Positions 42,820 to 53,020 of a stretch of DNA of 64,000 nt are shown here, piece by piece; the stretch's first letter is position 1, and every line of letters begins with the position of its first letter. The stretch is taken from the NCBI GenBank assembly GCA_022661535.1, contig JAKULF010000011.1, positions 2,666,001-2,730,000 of the forward strand, written 5' to 3'. The position numbers and the translations under genes are program-made. The notes beneath the pieces are model-generated. The model saw nothing but the letters and a program-made list of their open reading frames with translations. It was not told the origin of the DNA and searched no databases. This stretch comes from Eutypa lata (taxonomy: Eukaryota > Ascomycota > Sordariomycetes > Xylariales > Diatrypaceae).

Positions 42820-45427
42820 TCACACCCAAATATTAGCGCTATGAATGAATGTGTTTACCCAGGCTTGGACTGCCGCATTGCTTTCTTGAGTAGGATCACC
42901 GGGGATTGCGTTATTTCCCACTTTGCCTTTAGCAACCTGTTGCAACTCCCGTAGACTCGGGCGATCAGCAGGGTCATGGGCCATACACCTTTTCACCATG
43001 GTCCTTAACTGGACGTCCGTGGTATTGAATTCGTTGCGGTCGAGGGGGCTGCCGTATGTATCTATGTTAGTACCGCCTACGGTCATGGCGGTAGCTTGAG
43101 GGGGCCGCGGTGGCCAACATTTGGTTATGAGATTGAACATGGTCTTAGAATATGTTAGCTTCTAAATGTCTCGCCGTTTGAACTAATATTTATGAGGGAC
43201 ACACACCAATCCCATATGCCAAACGTTTGTTGGAGGTCCATAATTCCCAGCAATCGTCTCATTGCATATCCTGCTCGCATGACGGTTCAGTGTGAAGGTG
43301 TCCCAGTCTTGCGCGAATTGTTCCTAAACGTACATGTCAATTAGAGGTAAAGATGGGTCGCATATTATATGCATTTACTAACTGGGCAATAATAAGACAC
43401 TTTCCCCATCTTTCGTCTGTTGAAATAGTAGATGCTAGCATTGTTAGTATACTCTGTTAGCGTTCCTGGTACGGAGGATCGACCTACTCGCGTTTCTGAG
43501 TCTTCACCTCATGGGCCAGGCCAAAGTCTGCTATCTAGCTTCATCATTAGAAAATTAATTGCCTACAATTCTAATAGGCCTTCTTACTTTTATCCTGGGG
43601 ACAAACCTGTGCTCAAAATCGGGAGCACCTAAGTTATCCATATCGCCAATGAAAACTAAATACATCTTCGTCAGCAAAGGGAAGCTTAAATACTCAATAT
43701 GGCGGCATACTATTTTTAGGATCGATATCGAAGTGGACCATCCGTTCCATTTGGCTTTCTTGAGCCGATCCTACCGGAGGTATCTGCTCTAAGAGAGTGC
43801 TATTGGGGTTAGGGTTGGGAACGGGGTGTCGTAGAGGATGAAACTTTTTCGGATACCAAGCCATTGCAATACATCCTTGGATCACTAGTAGTATCGGTTA
43901 GGATCGTTTGACGCCTTCTTTTTATACCTAATTACCAGAGGACTTACGACACAGAAAAAATGACCAGAGGACCCTATTGGGGATCCTTGTATTACCCTGC
44001 TCCCTCACTCGGTAGAGCAGGCTTACCAAGTCTCCATGCTGCATGTATTCTAAGAGAATATGATCATCATAGTCAGTATCTGGGTCGCCGCCTTCGTCCG
44101 AGATATCGTCGTCATCCTCGTCGTCGTCATTGTTGTCGTCGTCGTCCCCATCGCCGTCATCGTCATCATCGTTGTCGTCGTCGGGGATGTAATCGTCGGA
44201 GCCGTTGTCGACGTCGTCGTCGTCATCATCGTCATCGTTGTTGTCATTGGCTGCACTCCTTAGACCCGCCCGCCGTGCCTACTCAACCCTTGGAGTCAGT
44301 AAAAGCACTAAATAGAGAGTCTGGGGACACTGAAATAGGATTGCCAGAGACGAAGAGCTTTCGAGACAGGCTGACAAAGGAAGAAAAGAAAAGGAGCCGG
44401 GGGGGGGAGAACTCACTGCTGCAGCTCTGTTGAACGCTAATGCCTGAATGTCGTTTACTCTTCTCGTTTGCCTAATTAGATGTCGTACCATTTTTCTATC
44501 CTTCTGCCCTTTTGTCATGTCCGCTTTTTTCTTCCTCGGTGGTGGCGCGTCATTGTCGGTATCGGTGCCGCTAGAGTCGCTTGGTACACTAGAATCATCA
44601 CTGCTGATGTATTCAGGGTCAAGATATCCAGGAAATTGATTGAAGTTAATGGGGTCACGTAGTTGTATACTGCCGCATCTGGAATTAGTCATGGTATCTT
44701 TACAAATACCTTAGCGAGGTCTAGGGGTTCCTCGGGAGCTCTCTCCACGAGCATTCTGCTTTAAATAGGTACTTACATGTGAGCAGCACGCCTTAATTTC
44801 TGTGTTGTGAGATATTCAGTACTCTATTCCATATAATTTAGCAAATCCTTTTTGGCTCACCCGTAATGCTCTCGTTTCTTTTCGAATATAGTGATCATAC
44901 TCGGCGTCCAACGAAACCTTTATCACAATGTTGAAAGTGCGATTCGAGGTTGGTCTTCGGCTGTCATATCTGAAATGCAAAGCGAGACCCATTCCACCAT
45001 AGCCAAGGCACTTTACGTAGGTGTACTGATCGTCTGAAAACACGGCCTTGGCGCGTTGAAGGGCTGTGTAAGCCTCCACAACATCATCATCTGCATTAGC
45101 CGGGATGGCGGCACGATTAAGGATGTTATCCAGCTTAATTCTTCCGATCGGTCTAACAATTCTGCTGCGAGTCCATTTGCCTCGCCAATCTTTTAAAATT
45201 GTGATCCTCAATGGCGATATTCTTAGCTTCACCTTTACGCGTCGTTTCTCTCTTTCAGTTTTGCTTATTATAACATCATCTAACAAATTTTATAAGCACT
45301 AGCTGGCGAAAATGTGCGATGAGATAGACCTACTTTTGTTTTGACGGTACGCTCTAAAAAACCTCTCTACCGCGTTGTATTCTATTGCCCAGCGCCGTGT
45401 TGTCTTAAGAACGCGGTTAGGATCCAT
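42820..45427 (-). CDS. Fungal-type protein kinase, eleven exons, with Asp-rich insert
   Basis: Exons: 45334-45427, 44861-45279, 44777-44799, 44417-44678, 43948-44278, 43711-43875, 43588-43655, 43488-43534, 43383-43416, 43207-43323 and 42820-43143. Every phase matches, giving 627 aa. The start is the ATG at 45427 (MDPNRVLKTTRRW). Kinase features: Gly loop LGYGGMG (123-129), VAIK-type K152 (NIVIKVSL), RKETRALRKLRRAAH (alpha C region), hinge ILLEYMQHGDL, catalytic loop HFDIDPKN (424-431, HFD instead of HRD), DFG at 457-459 (IADFGLAH), APE-like YYCPEQFAQDWD, then GNYGPPTNVWHMGL and a C-lobe ending RCMAHDPADRPSL. The region before the hinge (about 270-335) is an Asp/Asn/Gly tract from GAC/GAT repeats. 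Key Lys, Asp and Asn residues are kept, so it is probably active. The substrate is unknown. The family is expanded in some Sordariomycetes. Confidence 0.87.
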
Positions 45428-46265
45428 GATGTCTTGCACTGCACCGTCTTTTCAAAGCTAGATGCTGGGAAATGCCGAGAATCTGGTGTATGGTATAACA
45501 GTATCAACTTGCTGAAATTTGAATATTTCTAATGATAAATCAGTCTGCAGTAGAAGAGAGGGAAGATCAGAAAACATCACCGTTTCCAGCGCTGTTTTGT
45601 TTCCGTTCTAGTTCCCCTGCATATTGAATTGTTTCTGGTTAAGGGGATGCACCGGAATAGGAATCTTGAAATTGGTCAAAGACCTTATTTAGGGCCATGC
45701 GAGGATGAGTACCGGAATGTTGGTGAACAAAGAATCAATAAACGAATGTATTTTATACATGTATTAAGGTACGCTGACCATATGAGACACGCCCACTTCA
45801 TTTTTCCTAATCAGTTCGGCCGATATTCTCATGGTTACGTACTCAGTTAACGTTGCATCTTTCACTGTGTTTGTGAGAATATATGTAGGTGCCTTGTTTA
45901 GTCGGAACAAACCAACAACCGACTCTAGATTATCCAACACGGTTCGTAAAGTGGTGGAAGATCATCATGATATTTGATAATAGAGGATTGTTATCTCTTA
46001 ACTTTGGACTTGGTAACTTTGGGCATTGTTAGTACATTTATCTCTTTAATATCTAAATATATCATGTTGCATTCTTGTGCATTGTATTTAGCCAAAGAAG
46101 GGAATAATGGCAATTCTCACTCAAGAAAGGACATAATGTATGATCCAATAGAAGATAAGTGACAAAGACATTCATAGTCACTGGTGTGAATATACCATTG
46201 TGATTTATACAATGCATTTCATCGGTTGAAAGGATACGGACTATTTACTACCATCAATATTTTCC
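45428..46265. other. Intergenic
   Basis: Promoter of the kinase and AT-rich DNA. Short frames on the + strand have no support. Confidence 0.45.
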
Positions 46266-46272
46266 TATATAA
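46266..46272 (+). promoter_or_regulatory. TATA box upstream of the 82-aa ORF
   Basis: TATATAA about 130 nt before the ATG at 46403, followed by an AC-rich leader. Confidence 0.45.
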
Positions 46273-46402
46273 GGGGCATCTGGTACCGTCCTACCAAAAA
46301 AATATCCTCAGCACCATCTGTACACACACTCACACAGAGAAACCAAAGACACCACGGATACCATCCTCTAAAACGACGAACTTACCACAGCTTTAGTCCA
46401 GC

Positions 46403-46651
46403 ATGCAGTCCAACGGCCCTATCATCCGTCGACCGGATACGGGTTGCTCTGTTACTCTCGGACCCGGTCTAGAGCCTGTTGGTATGCGTCACACCCAGAA
46501 GTGCATGTGCATCACAATCGATGCACCCGAGCAATTCGACCAGATCGTTTCAAGCGCGGAGAATGCGGTATCTATGCGTATCCTGGATTCTGAGAAGCCC
46601 AGCCTGGCCTTGGCTATGCTGCTTTTGGGTGCTGTACACGTTCTCAAGTAA
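46403..46651 (+). CDS. Possible small hypothetical protein
   Basis: Single exon, 82 aa with a true ATG, a TATA box at a plausible distance and a C/A-rich leader. No family recognised. The first 40 residues are polar with three Cys (GCSV, KCMC). The last 17 residues are hydrophobic (LALAMLLLGAVHVL) and could be a tail anchor. There is no downstream intron or second exon that I can join. It stands alone in about 2.7 kb of otherwise gene-free DNA. It may be a real micro-protein or a chance frame. Confidence 0.38.
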   Translation: MQSNGPIIRRPDTGCSVTLGPGLEPVGMRHTQKCMCITIDAPEQFDQIVSSAENAVSMRILDSEKPSLALAMLLLGAVHVLK

Positions 46652-48163
46652 TGTGAGTGGGTGTCTTATATAGGTAAGTGCGGGAGGGGTTACTTTGGGC
46701 TTTGTTGGTAGATTAGGTATGGCTACTGTTACATATTAGAGTAATATAATGGTGTTATGGTGGTAACAAGAATGATCTGAGAATCTATCTGAACGATGCT
46801 AGCGGAGAGCTACTATTTACTAAAGTGAAAAGACTAGGAGACACGTATGCTTGTCTATGTGTGTTAGGTATAAATTCTCCTTCCTTTATAAGGTGGTTAC
46901 TTGGACTCGTGACGACATGATGAATTCTTGCAACTTTTAAGTACAAGACCTTACCGTTCTGGTATATCCATTGGTCATATTAATAGGGTCGGACCTGGTG
47001 TGTAGTGTTGCCTGTTACCCTGATCCAAATACAGGTTTCACGAACACCAAACCAACAGACCTCCGCAGTGGGTTCTCATCAACTCATACGGCATATGACG
47101 AGTCTCTAGAACATACGACATTTTGGCCCAACAATGAGGCTTATGTTTGTTTATGCCCAAAACAAATCGCGAGTCTCTTCTTTGTTAGAATTTCCCTTTA
47201 CTAAGAGCATTTTATAAATCAAATCCCCATTGCAATATCATACATAATCAGATGGAGGGTAGAAATAGGTCGAATTGAAAATACGGATAGTTCCGATCCG
47301 ATTGGAACAGTTAGATTACCACCAAATAGTTAGATGCGTTGTTTTCATGTATGTCTGTCTTTGTTGATTTGTAACTATGTCCAACTCGCGTATGTAGCCA
47401 TGACACTCATCAAGACAGATGTACGTAGGGGATTTACCCAACAGTGGGCTCGGGAACTGGCGATAACCTAAGCACTAGAGTAGACTATCTACTATTAGGT
47501 AGCAAGCTTAATAATCATTATTAACAGCACCCACGTACTTTATGTTGGAGATGATGAACAAGGGCATCATTTTCTACGCACATACATACTTACGGAGAGA
47601 CGTTCATAGGTAAGTTCCGTTCCGAAGTATCTCCTCGGAAAGCGGATGAATTCAAGTTGCGCAAATACAACGTCGCTAATCGTCTCCCCACCCAGATCAT
47701 CTAGATTCGTTAAGGTCGCATTGATCTAAGGTTATTTAGCCCTCTATAGTTGCGGGTCATTAAGGACGGTGAGCCCACTAGATTAGTAATGTGGTTTTAT
47801 GGTTTGTAAGAAGACTCATCGAGCTGCCTGTGTTGGAATGTCCTACCCGCGCGGGAAAGCCACGGCACTAGGACACTTCGACACTAGGAGGTCGGAAGTA
47901 GGATGGGTTTCATGGTTCGATATTTGGCTACATATATCAAAACAGTAGTAGTAGTAGTAGTATGATGTAGGCATTACAAGATCATGAGCCGCATCTATAT
48001 AAGTAACTAATCGCAGCCCTCGTATGGTGCTGTTGATTCACTTGGTGAAGCAGATACTCACCTCCGCATTATCAGGACATAGCTCGACCTTATATCTTAC
48101 TTAAACGTATATACACCTATACGCCGAGAAACAAAACAACAAAAAAAAAAACTAGCAACAAAA
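46652..48163. other. Intergenic
   Basis: About 1.5 kb with no gene support. An (AGT)n run lies at about 47945-47962. The right end is the GST promoter with an A-rich leader. Confidence 0.5.
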
Positions 48164-48865
48164 ATGTCCCACTCCAACCTCAAGCCCATCCGCATCTACG
48201 GCAAGAACGGCCCGAACCCGCCCAAAGTACCCATCATACTCGAGGAGCTCGGCGTGCCGTACGAGTTCGAAGACGTCCCCTTCACGGACGTCAAGGGGCC
48301 AGCGTACCTGGCGGTGAACCCGAACGGGCGGCTCCCGGCGATCCGGGACCCGAACCACGAGAGCGGGGACCTGGTGCTGTGGGAGTCGGGCGCCATCCTC
48401 GAGTACCTGGTGGAGCGGTACGACGCGTCGCGGCGGATCAGCTTCGCGCCGGGGAGCGCCGAGGCCCAGCACGCCCGGCAGTGGCTGTTCTACCAGGCGA
48501 CGGGCCAGGGCCCCTACTACGGCCAGGCCGTCTGGTTCAAGCTGTACCACCCGGAGCCCGTCCCGAGCGCCGTCGAGCGCTACCTCAAGGAGATCAAGCG
48601 CGTCACGGGCGTCTTGGAGGGCTGGCTCCAGAAGCAGGTCGATGAGGGGACGGGAGGGGCCGACGGACCTTGGCTTGTCGGCGGGAGGGTCAGCTATGCG
48701 GATATCTCGTGGGTTACGTGGCAGTCGATGATCCCGACTCGTTTTGGCAAGGAGGAGTTCGACCAGGACGAGTTCCCGCTGGTAAAGGCCTGGTTGGAGA
48801 GGATCGTGAAGCGCGAGGCGGTGAACAAGATCATCGCTCCGATGCTGGAATCGATGAGACAGTAA
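48164..48865 (+). CDS. Glutathione S-transferase, Ure2-like
   Basis: Single exon, 233 aa. The N-terminal thioredoxin fold contains IYGKNGPNPPKVPIILEELG with the Asn used by Ure2-type GSTs, then NPNGRLPAIRDP (cis-Pro) and LWESGAILEYLVERYD (the E-S pair that holds the glutathione gamma-glutamyl). The C-terminal helical domain includes QWLFYQATGQGPYYGQAVWF and GGRVSYADISWVTW. It conjugates glutathione to electrophiles or acts as a peroxidase in the cytosol. The coding region is markedly more GC-rich than its AT-rich flanks, typical of a well-expressed gene. Start ATG at 48164 with an AAAA context. Intact and full length. Confidence 0.94.
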   Translation: MSHSNLKPIRIYGKNGPNPPKVPIILEELGVPYEFEDVPFTDVKGPAYLAVNPNGRLPAIRDPNHESGDLVLWESGAILEYLVERYDASRRISFAPGSAEAQHARQWLFYQATGQGPYYGQAVWFKLYHPEPVPSAVERYLKEIKRVTGVLEGWLQKQVDEGTGGADGPWLVGGRVSYADISWVTWQSMIPTRFGKEEFDQDEFPLVKAWLERIVKREAVNKIIAPMLESMRQ

Positions 48866-49570
48866 GGGAGTGAGGGAATGGGGGAGCGTCTGCGTATACG
48901 CTCGCCGCGTTACTTGGTGGAATTAGTTAGCATTGAGCGAGCATAGGTTGCGATGGTAGACAAATGGTAGAGATTACTTATCTAGATATCGGATGGTAGC
49001 GAAAATGAAAAGACTCACCTCCAACGTAGGGCTTACAAGACCCCGATCACTTTTGCATCCTTTAATATAAGATGATAAGAATAGCGAGCTTATATTTGGC
49101 TTGCTCTTCTAATTCATATATATATACACCGAAGTCCAATGTAGTGCCCGAGCACGTTCCAATACCAGTCTACCGGTAACTCCTAAGAATAGGCACCCTT
49201 TGCCGAACTCCATTGGGCCTGAACTCGTGTTTCGTGACCTAACAACTCAGTATCGATAATCCGGTTCGTAGCGATATCCATTCCATTCCACCTCTCTCAT
49301 AGAGCTCGTTCACCAAGTGAGCTCAGTGTTTGTTGCGTTATAGTATTATTTTTGTGTGCTCTGTCTGAATCGGAGTCGGAGAAGTGAAGTAGTTGTTCGC
49401 AAAGCATTAACATGTTGCTGAGCATGCGTGCGTAGTTCCTCACAACATCGATTCGTTCATCATACCTAGTTAGTCATCGTCGAGTAAAGCACACGATATG
49501 CTGCTCGTCTACCACCCACTTTCAATCCCAATGTTCAGCCTCATCCTCATTCTCGTTCTTATTTATTCAT
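48866..49570. other. Intergenic, convergent
   Basis: 3' regions of the GST and the minus-strand orphan. No gene. Confidence 0.5.
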
Positions 49571-50836
49571 TCAACCCTTCGCACCCCCAACCACACTCGC
49601 ACTCGCACTACCCCCATCCCCCCAAACCTCCCTAGTCTCCTGCTCGACAGCCTGCATAGCAGCAGCGACCTCCTCGAGCCTCGCGACGACATCGCGGACG
49701 CCCTGGTCGACGCGCTTAAAGTAGCGATCGTTGGCGTCACGCCGCTTGCGCGCATGCAGGATGTCCGTCTGCGTCTCTTGTACGAGTTTCGCACCGAGAC
49801 GTTCGCCTCCTAACCCATTATTACCACCACCACCACTACCGACGCCGCCGCCTGCGGATGTGCCGGCACCGCTGCTTCCGGGTCGCGTGGTCGTTCCCCC
49901 GCCGCCTCCGGTTGTGCTCTTGCCTGCGTCTGTGTGGTGGTCTCCTCCTGTGGTGGTGGTCGCTGTTGCGGTGCCTGCTGCTGCTGCTGCGGCTGCGCTA
50001 CCGGTATTAGATGGAGCCCCTGCTGCCACTCCTCCTCCTCCTCCTTCTCTACCCCCAGTAGTAGCAGCAGCAGCCGATGCCGGAGCAACAGCTGCGATGC
50101 CGACATCGCCCAGTGCGCTCTTCAGACCTTGTACCACATCACCACCACCACCACCACCACTTCCACTACCACCGCTGCTATCAATGCCCCCGACATTATC
50201 ACGATGACGCTCAGAAGCGAACCCACCAGAAGTCTCAATCGCATCATCAGCCTCACTCCGCGCCCAAGCCTGCGCCAACGCGATCTGAGCAGCACGCAGC
50301 TCAGCGAGGGCACGGTCGTGGTCCGGCCCGAAGACGCGCGTCCCGCCGCTTCCGGCCGATAACTCGACGTCCTCGAGCGTCGCTTGCATTTCCGCCCATA
50401 GCGCGTCGGTTCGGTCGGCCGTGCGGACTGTGGTCGTGGTTGAGTTGCCGGTTGGTAGGCGTGCGACTGCTGCTGGGGGTTGTGGTGGCGGTGGTTGTAG
50501 CGGTAGCGGTAGGGGCAGGTGGTGTCGCGTGCGCGCTGCTGAGATTGAGGTTGCGGTTGCGGTGCGCGTTAGTGGTGCCCCTCCTCCTGCTCCTGCTCCT
50601 GTTCCTCCTCCGGTAGAATATTCCATAGCAGAGGCGCCGGTTTGAGAAGAGTGTGTTTGTTGCTGTTGGATTGGTGAACCGATCATGACGTCTCCTGCTG
50701 CTCCTCCTATTCCGGGAAGCGACACATGGGAAGCTTCGCGCGATGGATGAAGGAATAGAGCTGGTGGAGGGTCTCGAGACTGGTTCTTCGAAGTGGCGGC
50801 ATTGCTGGTGCTTGACTTGGCTGTTAGGCGAGACAT
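49571..50836 (-). CDS. Gly/Ala/Thr-rich hypothetical protein with two ordered segments
   Basis: Single exon, 421 aa, ATG at 50836. Not a family I can name. Two segments look conserved and helical: about 145-200 (DALWAEMQATLEDVELSAGS, FGPDHDRALAELRAAQIALAQAW) and about 350-405 (KLVQETQTDILHARKRRDAND, then YFKRVDQGVRDVVARLEEV). Between and before them lie long Gly, Ala, Thr and Pro/Leu tracts built from GGT/GCN/ACC expansions. The spacing of two short coiled-coil elements suggests a small adaptor or complex subunit with disordered linkers. No signal peptide or membrane span. Opposite-strand frames here are mirrors of the repeats. Confidence 0.7.
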   Translation of the reverse strand: MSRLTAKSSTSNAATSKNQSRDPPPALFLHPSREASHVSLPGIGGAAGDVMIGSPIQQQQTHSSQTGASAMEYSTGGGTGAGAGGGAPLTRTATATSISAARTRHHLPLPLPLQPPPPQPPAAVARLPTGNSTTTTVRTADRTDALWAEMQATLEDVELSAGSGGTRVFGPDHDRALAELRAAQIALAQAWARSEADDAIETSGGFASERHRDNVGGIDSSGGSGSGGGGGGDVVQGLKSALGDVGIAAVAPASAAAATTGGREGGGGGVAAGAPSNTGSAAAAAAAGTATATTTTGGDHHTDAGKSTTGGGGGTTTRPGSSGAGTSAGGGVGSGGGGNNGLGGERLGAKLVQETQTDILHARKRRDANDRYFKRVDQGVRDVVARLEEVAAAMQAVEQETREVWGDGGSASASVVGGAKG

Positions 50837-51513
50837 TGTACGATATGACTGGCTACATCTTGATATGGTGAAAGATTAAATGAAGGCTGAAAAGAGCTCG
50901 TTTACTCAAATCATAGTTAATTCGTTTCGTCTTTGGGCTATGCTATGCTTGTCTGTCTGCTTACGTATTAAAGGTAGGCTATGCTATTATGCTAGGCATT
51001 GGTATGGGTAGTACCTACTAGGTAGGTAGGTACCTAAGGTAGGTAATAGTTCGTTGACTATGAACTATTGATTGATTCTATTACTGCATGTACTGTATAG
51101 TGGAAATGCAACAAGACCGATTCTAATATCAGTACGGGATTACTTAATTGAAGTTCATCTATTAACAGGTTCATAAGTGGGGTGCTGGGGAGTTGTGGCT
51201 GATCAAAGTCTAGACTCAAACCCACCGACTTCAGTTCCACCTGCTTACCTCCAGGCTCTTCTCTAACTAGTGGCTGTGCAACGGCCTAAATGATTGACCT
51301 AGTTCCCGAGCCACAAGCGCACACAATTCTTTTTTTTCACTGGGGGACAAGCAAATTTCGCCTGTTGTGCTGCAAATCAGTAAATCGGGTGCCACACCTA
51401 ACCGAACTTTTTATCCATTGAAACCCACGACCACCACTTGAGACTCTATCACCAACTTCAAGATCACTGATCACCACCAACTCCCATCTTCGAGCGATAC
51501 CACAGAAAAATCG
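50837..51513. other. Divergent intergenic region
   Basis: Promoters of the orphan and RPS23. Contains a TAGGTAGGTAGGTACCTA-type cluster at 51019-51045. No gene. Confidence 0.5.
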
Positions 51514-51819
51514 GTAAGTCATTTCTTATTGTTATACCTATTGGATTCTCTATTTGCATCTGCATCTACATCTGGATCCGACCGAACTCGATTCTTTTAT
51601 TTCGAATCGCATCTCGAATCACGTCAACATCAACCAACATCTTATCCCACCTAAAAAAAAACGAATTTCTCGATTCGCAAACGACTATTCGGCATCTTTC
51701 CAACCTTAGCATCCAGCATCCAACATCCAACATCCAGAATCTAGCACAAATTATCGACCATCCCATCGCAAATATCCACATCGACTTAGCACCATTCAAC
51801 TAACATCATTTCCTTCTAG
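51514..51819 (+). other. Probable 5' UTR intron of RPS23
   Basis: GTAAGTC donor at 51514, CAACTAAC branch near 51798 and TTCTAG acceptor ending at 51819, five nt before the ATG. Leader introns are common in fungal ribosomal protein genes. The interval contains an ATCCAACATCC mini-repeat (51710-51740). Confidence 0.65.
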
Positions 51820-51824
51820 CAATC

Positions 51825-52455
51825 ATGGGTAAAGGAAAGCCTCGTGGCCTCAACTCGGCCAGAAAGCTGCGACTCCACCGCAAGGACCAGAAGTGGGCCG
51901 ATCTCTCATACAAGAAGCGTGCTCTCGGTACCGCTTTCAAGTCCTCTCCCTTCGGTGGTTCCTCACACGCCAAGGGCATCGTCCTCGAGAAGGTCGGTGT
52001 CGAGGCTAAGCAGCCTAACTCCGCTATCCGGAAGTGTGTCAGGGTTCAGCTTATCAAGAACGGCAAGAAGGTCACCGCTTTCGGTACGTATTTTATTATA
52101 TCTGGGTATTACATGGGGGCAGTGGAAGAATCAGCAAGATGTAGCACATGCACGGAATAGTGGGATCTATCCATCTCGATTGTCATGTCCATCTGAGTGA
52201 CTCGCTGACTGCCATGATGGATTTCTGAATTAACAATTTAAACGGACATCCACCACTAACTTCATGTCTCTAACAGTCCCCAATGACGGTTGCTTGAACT
52301 TCGTTGACGAGAACGACGAGGTCCTGCTCGCCGGTTTCGGTCGTAAGGGCAAGGCGAAGGGTGATATTCCCGGTGTCCGATTCAAGGTCGTCAAGGTTTC
52401 CGGTGTCGGTCTCGCAGCTCTGTGGAAGGAGAAGAAGGAGAAGCCTAGATCATAA
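51825..52455 (+). CDS. RPS23: 40S ribosomal protein S23 (uS12)
   Basis: Two coding exons, 51825-52083 and 52277-52455. The intron at 52084-52276 (GTACGT...CTAACAG) splits a Val codon. The product is 145 aa, the exact usual length. It begins [16 protein letters not shown] and contains the decoding-centre loop [15 protein letters not shown] and the conserved PNDGCLNF, whose Pro is the site of prolyl hydroxylation in eukaryotes. It ends [14 protein letters not shown]. uS12 lies at the A site of the small subunit and affects translational accuracy. It is strongly supported and complete. A leader intron lies just upstream. Confidence 0.98.
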
Positions 52456-53020
52456 ACGACTCGTCGTAGTCAAACACGATCATGGGGAGGTGGTGATGGA
52501 ATGCGACTGCATGGGATGGACGATGAGAACGAGCGAAAAGGACGAAAAAATTCTTTTGTAATGTGGCAACGAGATCACATACACATACAATATCTGGCTG
52601 GCACTGGGGGCATGCGGAGTCTAAATGATACGGTCTGCTTGTTTTCACTCACACACATGAACATCGGCATCCATCAATATTTCAAGGTTGCGGTCTTGAT
52701 ACATCCGGAACCAGAGAAGTTCTCACAGGTAGTGCGAGATCCATGAATAGAGATCTTTAGCCGCCGTTTATGCTGTGTCTGTTGTTTGTGCAATGGCGTT
52801 TGACTTTTTTTATGTTGCAGTGATATGTATCGTACAAATTGTATAGGTCGTGACTGTTGACCTAGGTAGATATGTTGGTGACAATTGTAGTGATTTTGAG
52901 CTTGTTTCCATCGACGCTACCCGTACAGACACCAACCGACGTTCACTTACAATAGAAGTACACATATCTACTACCATATCAACGTATAATTCGAACAACC
53001 AGACCTGATCTCCATTTTGT
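52456..53020. other. Convergent intergenic region between RPS23 and COQ2
   Basis: 3' UTR sequence; no gene is supported. Confidence 0.5.

Noticed and set aside
43960..44433. 157-codon + strand frame rich in Arg and His
   Set aside because: Antisense of the kinase Asp tract.
42820..45427. Kinase first judged to be a pseudogene
   Set aside because: Apparent frame breaks disappear when acceptors at 44279, 43535, 43417 and 43324 and an upstream ATG exon at 45427 are used; all phases then agree.
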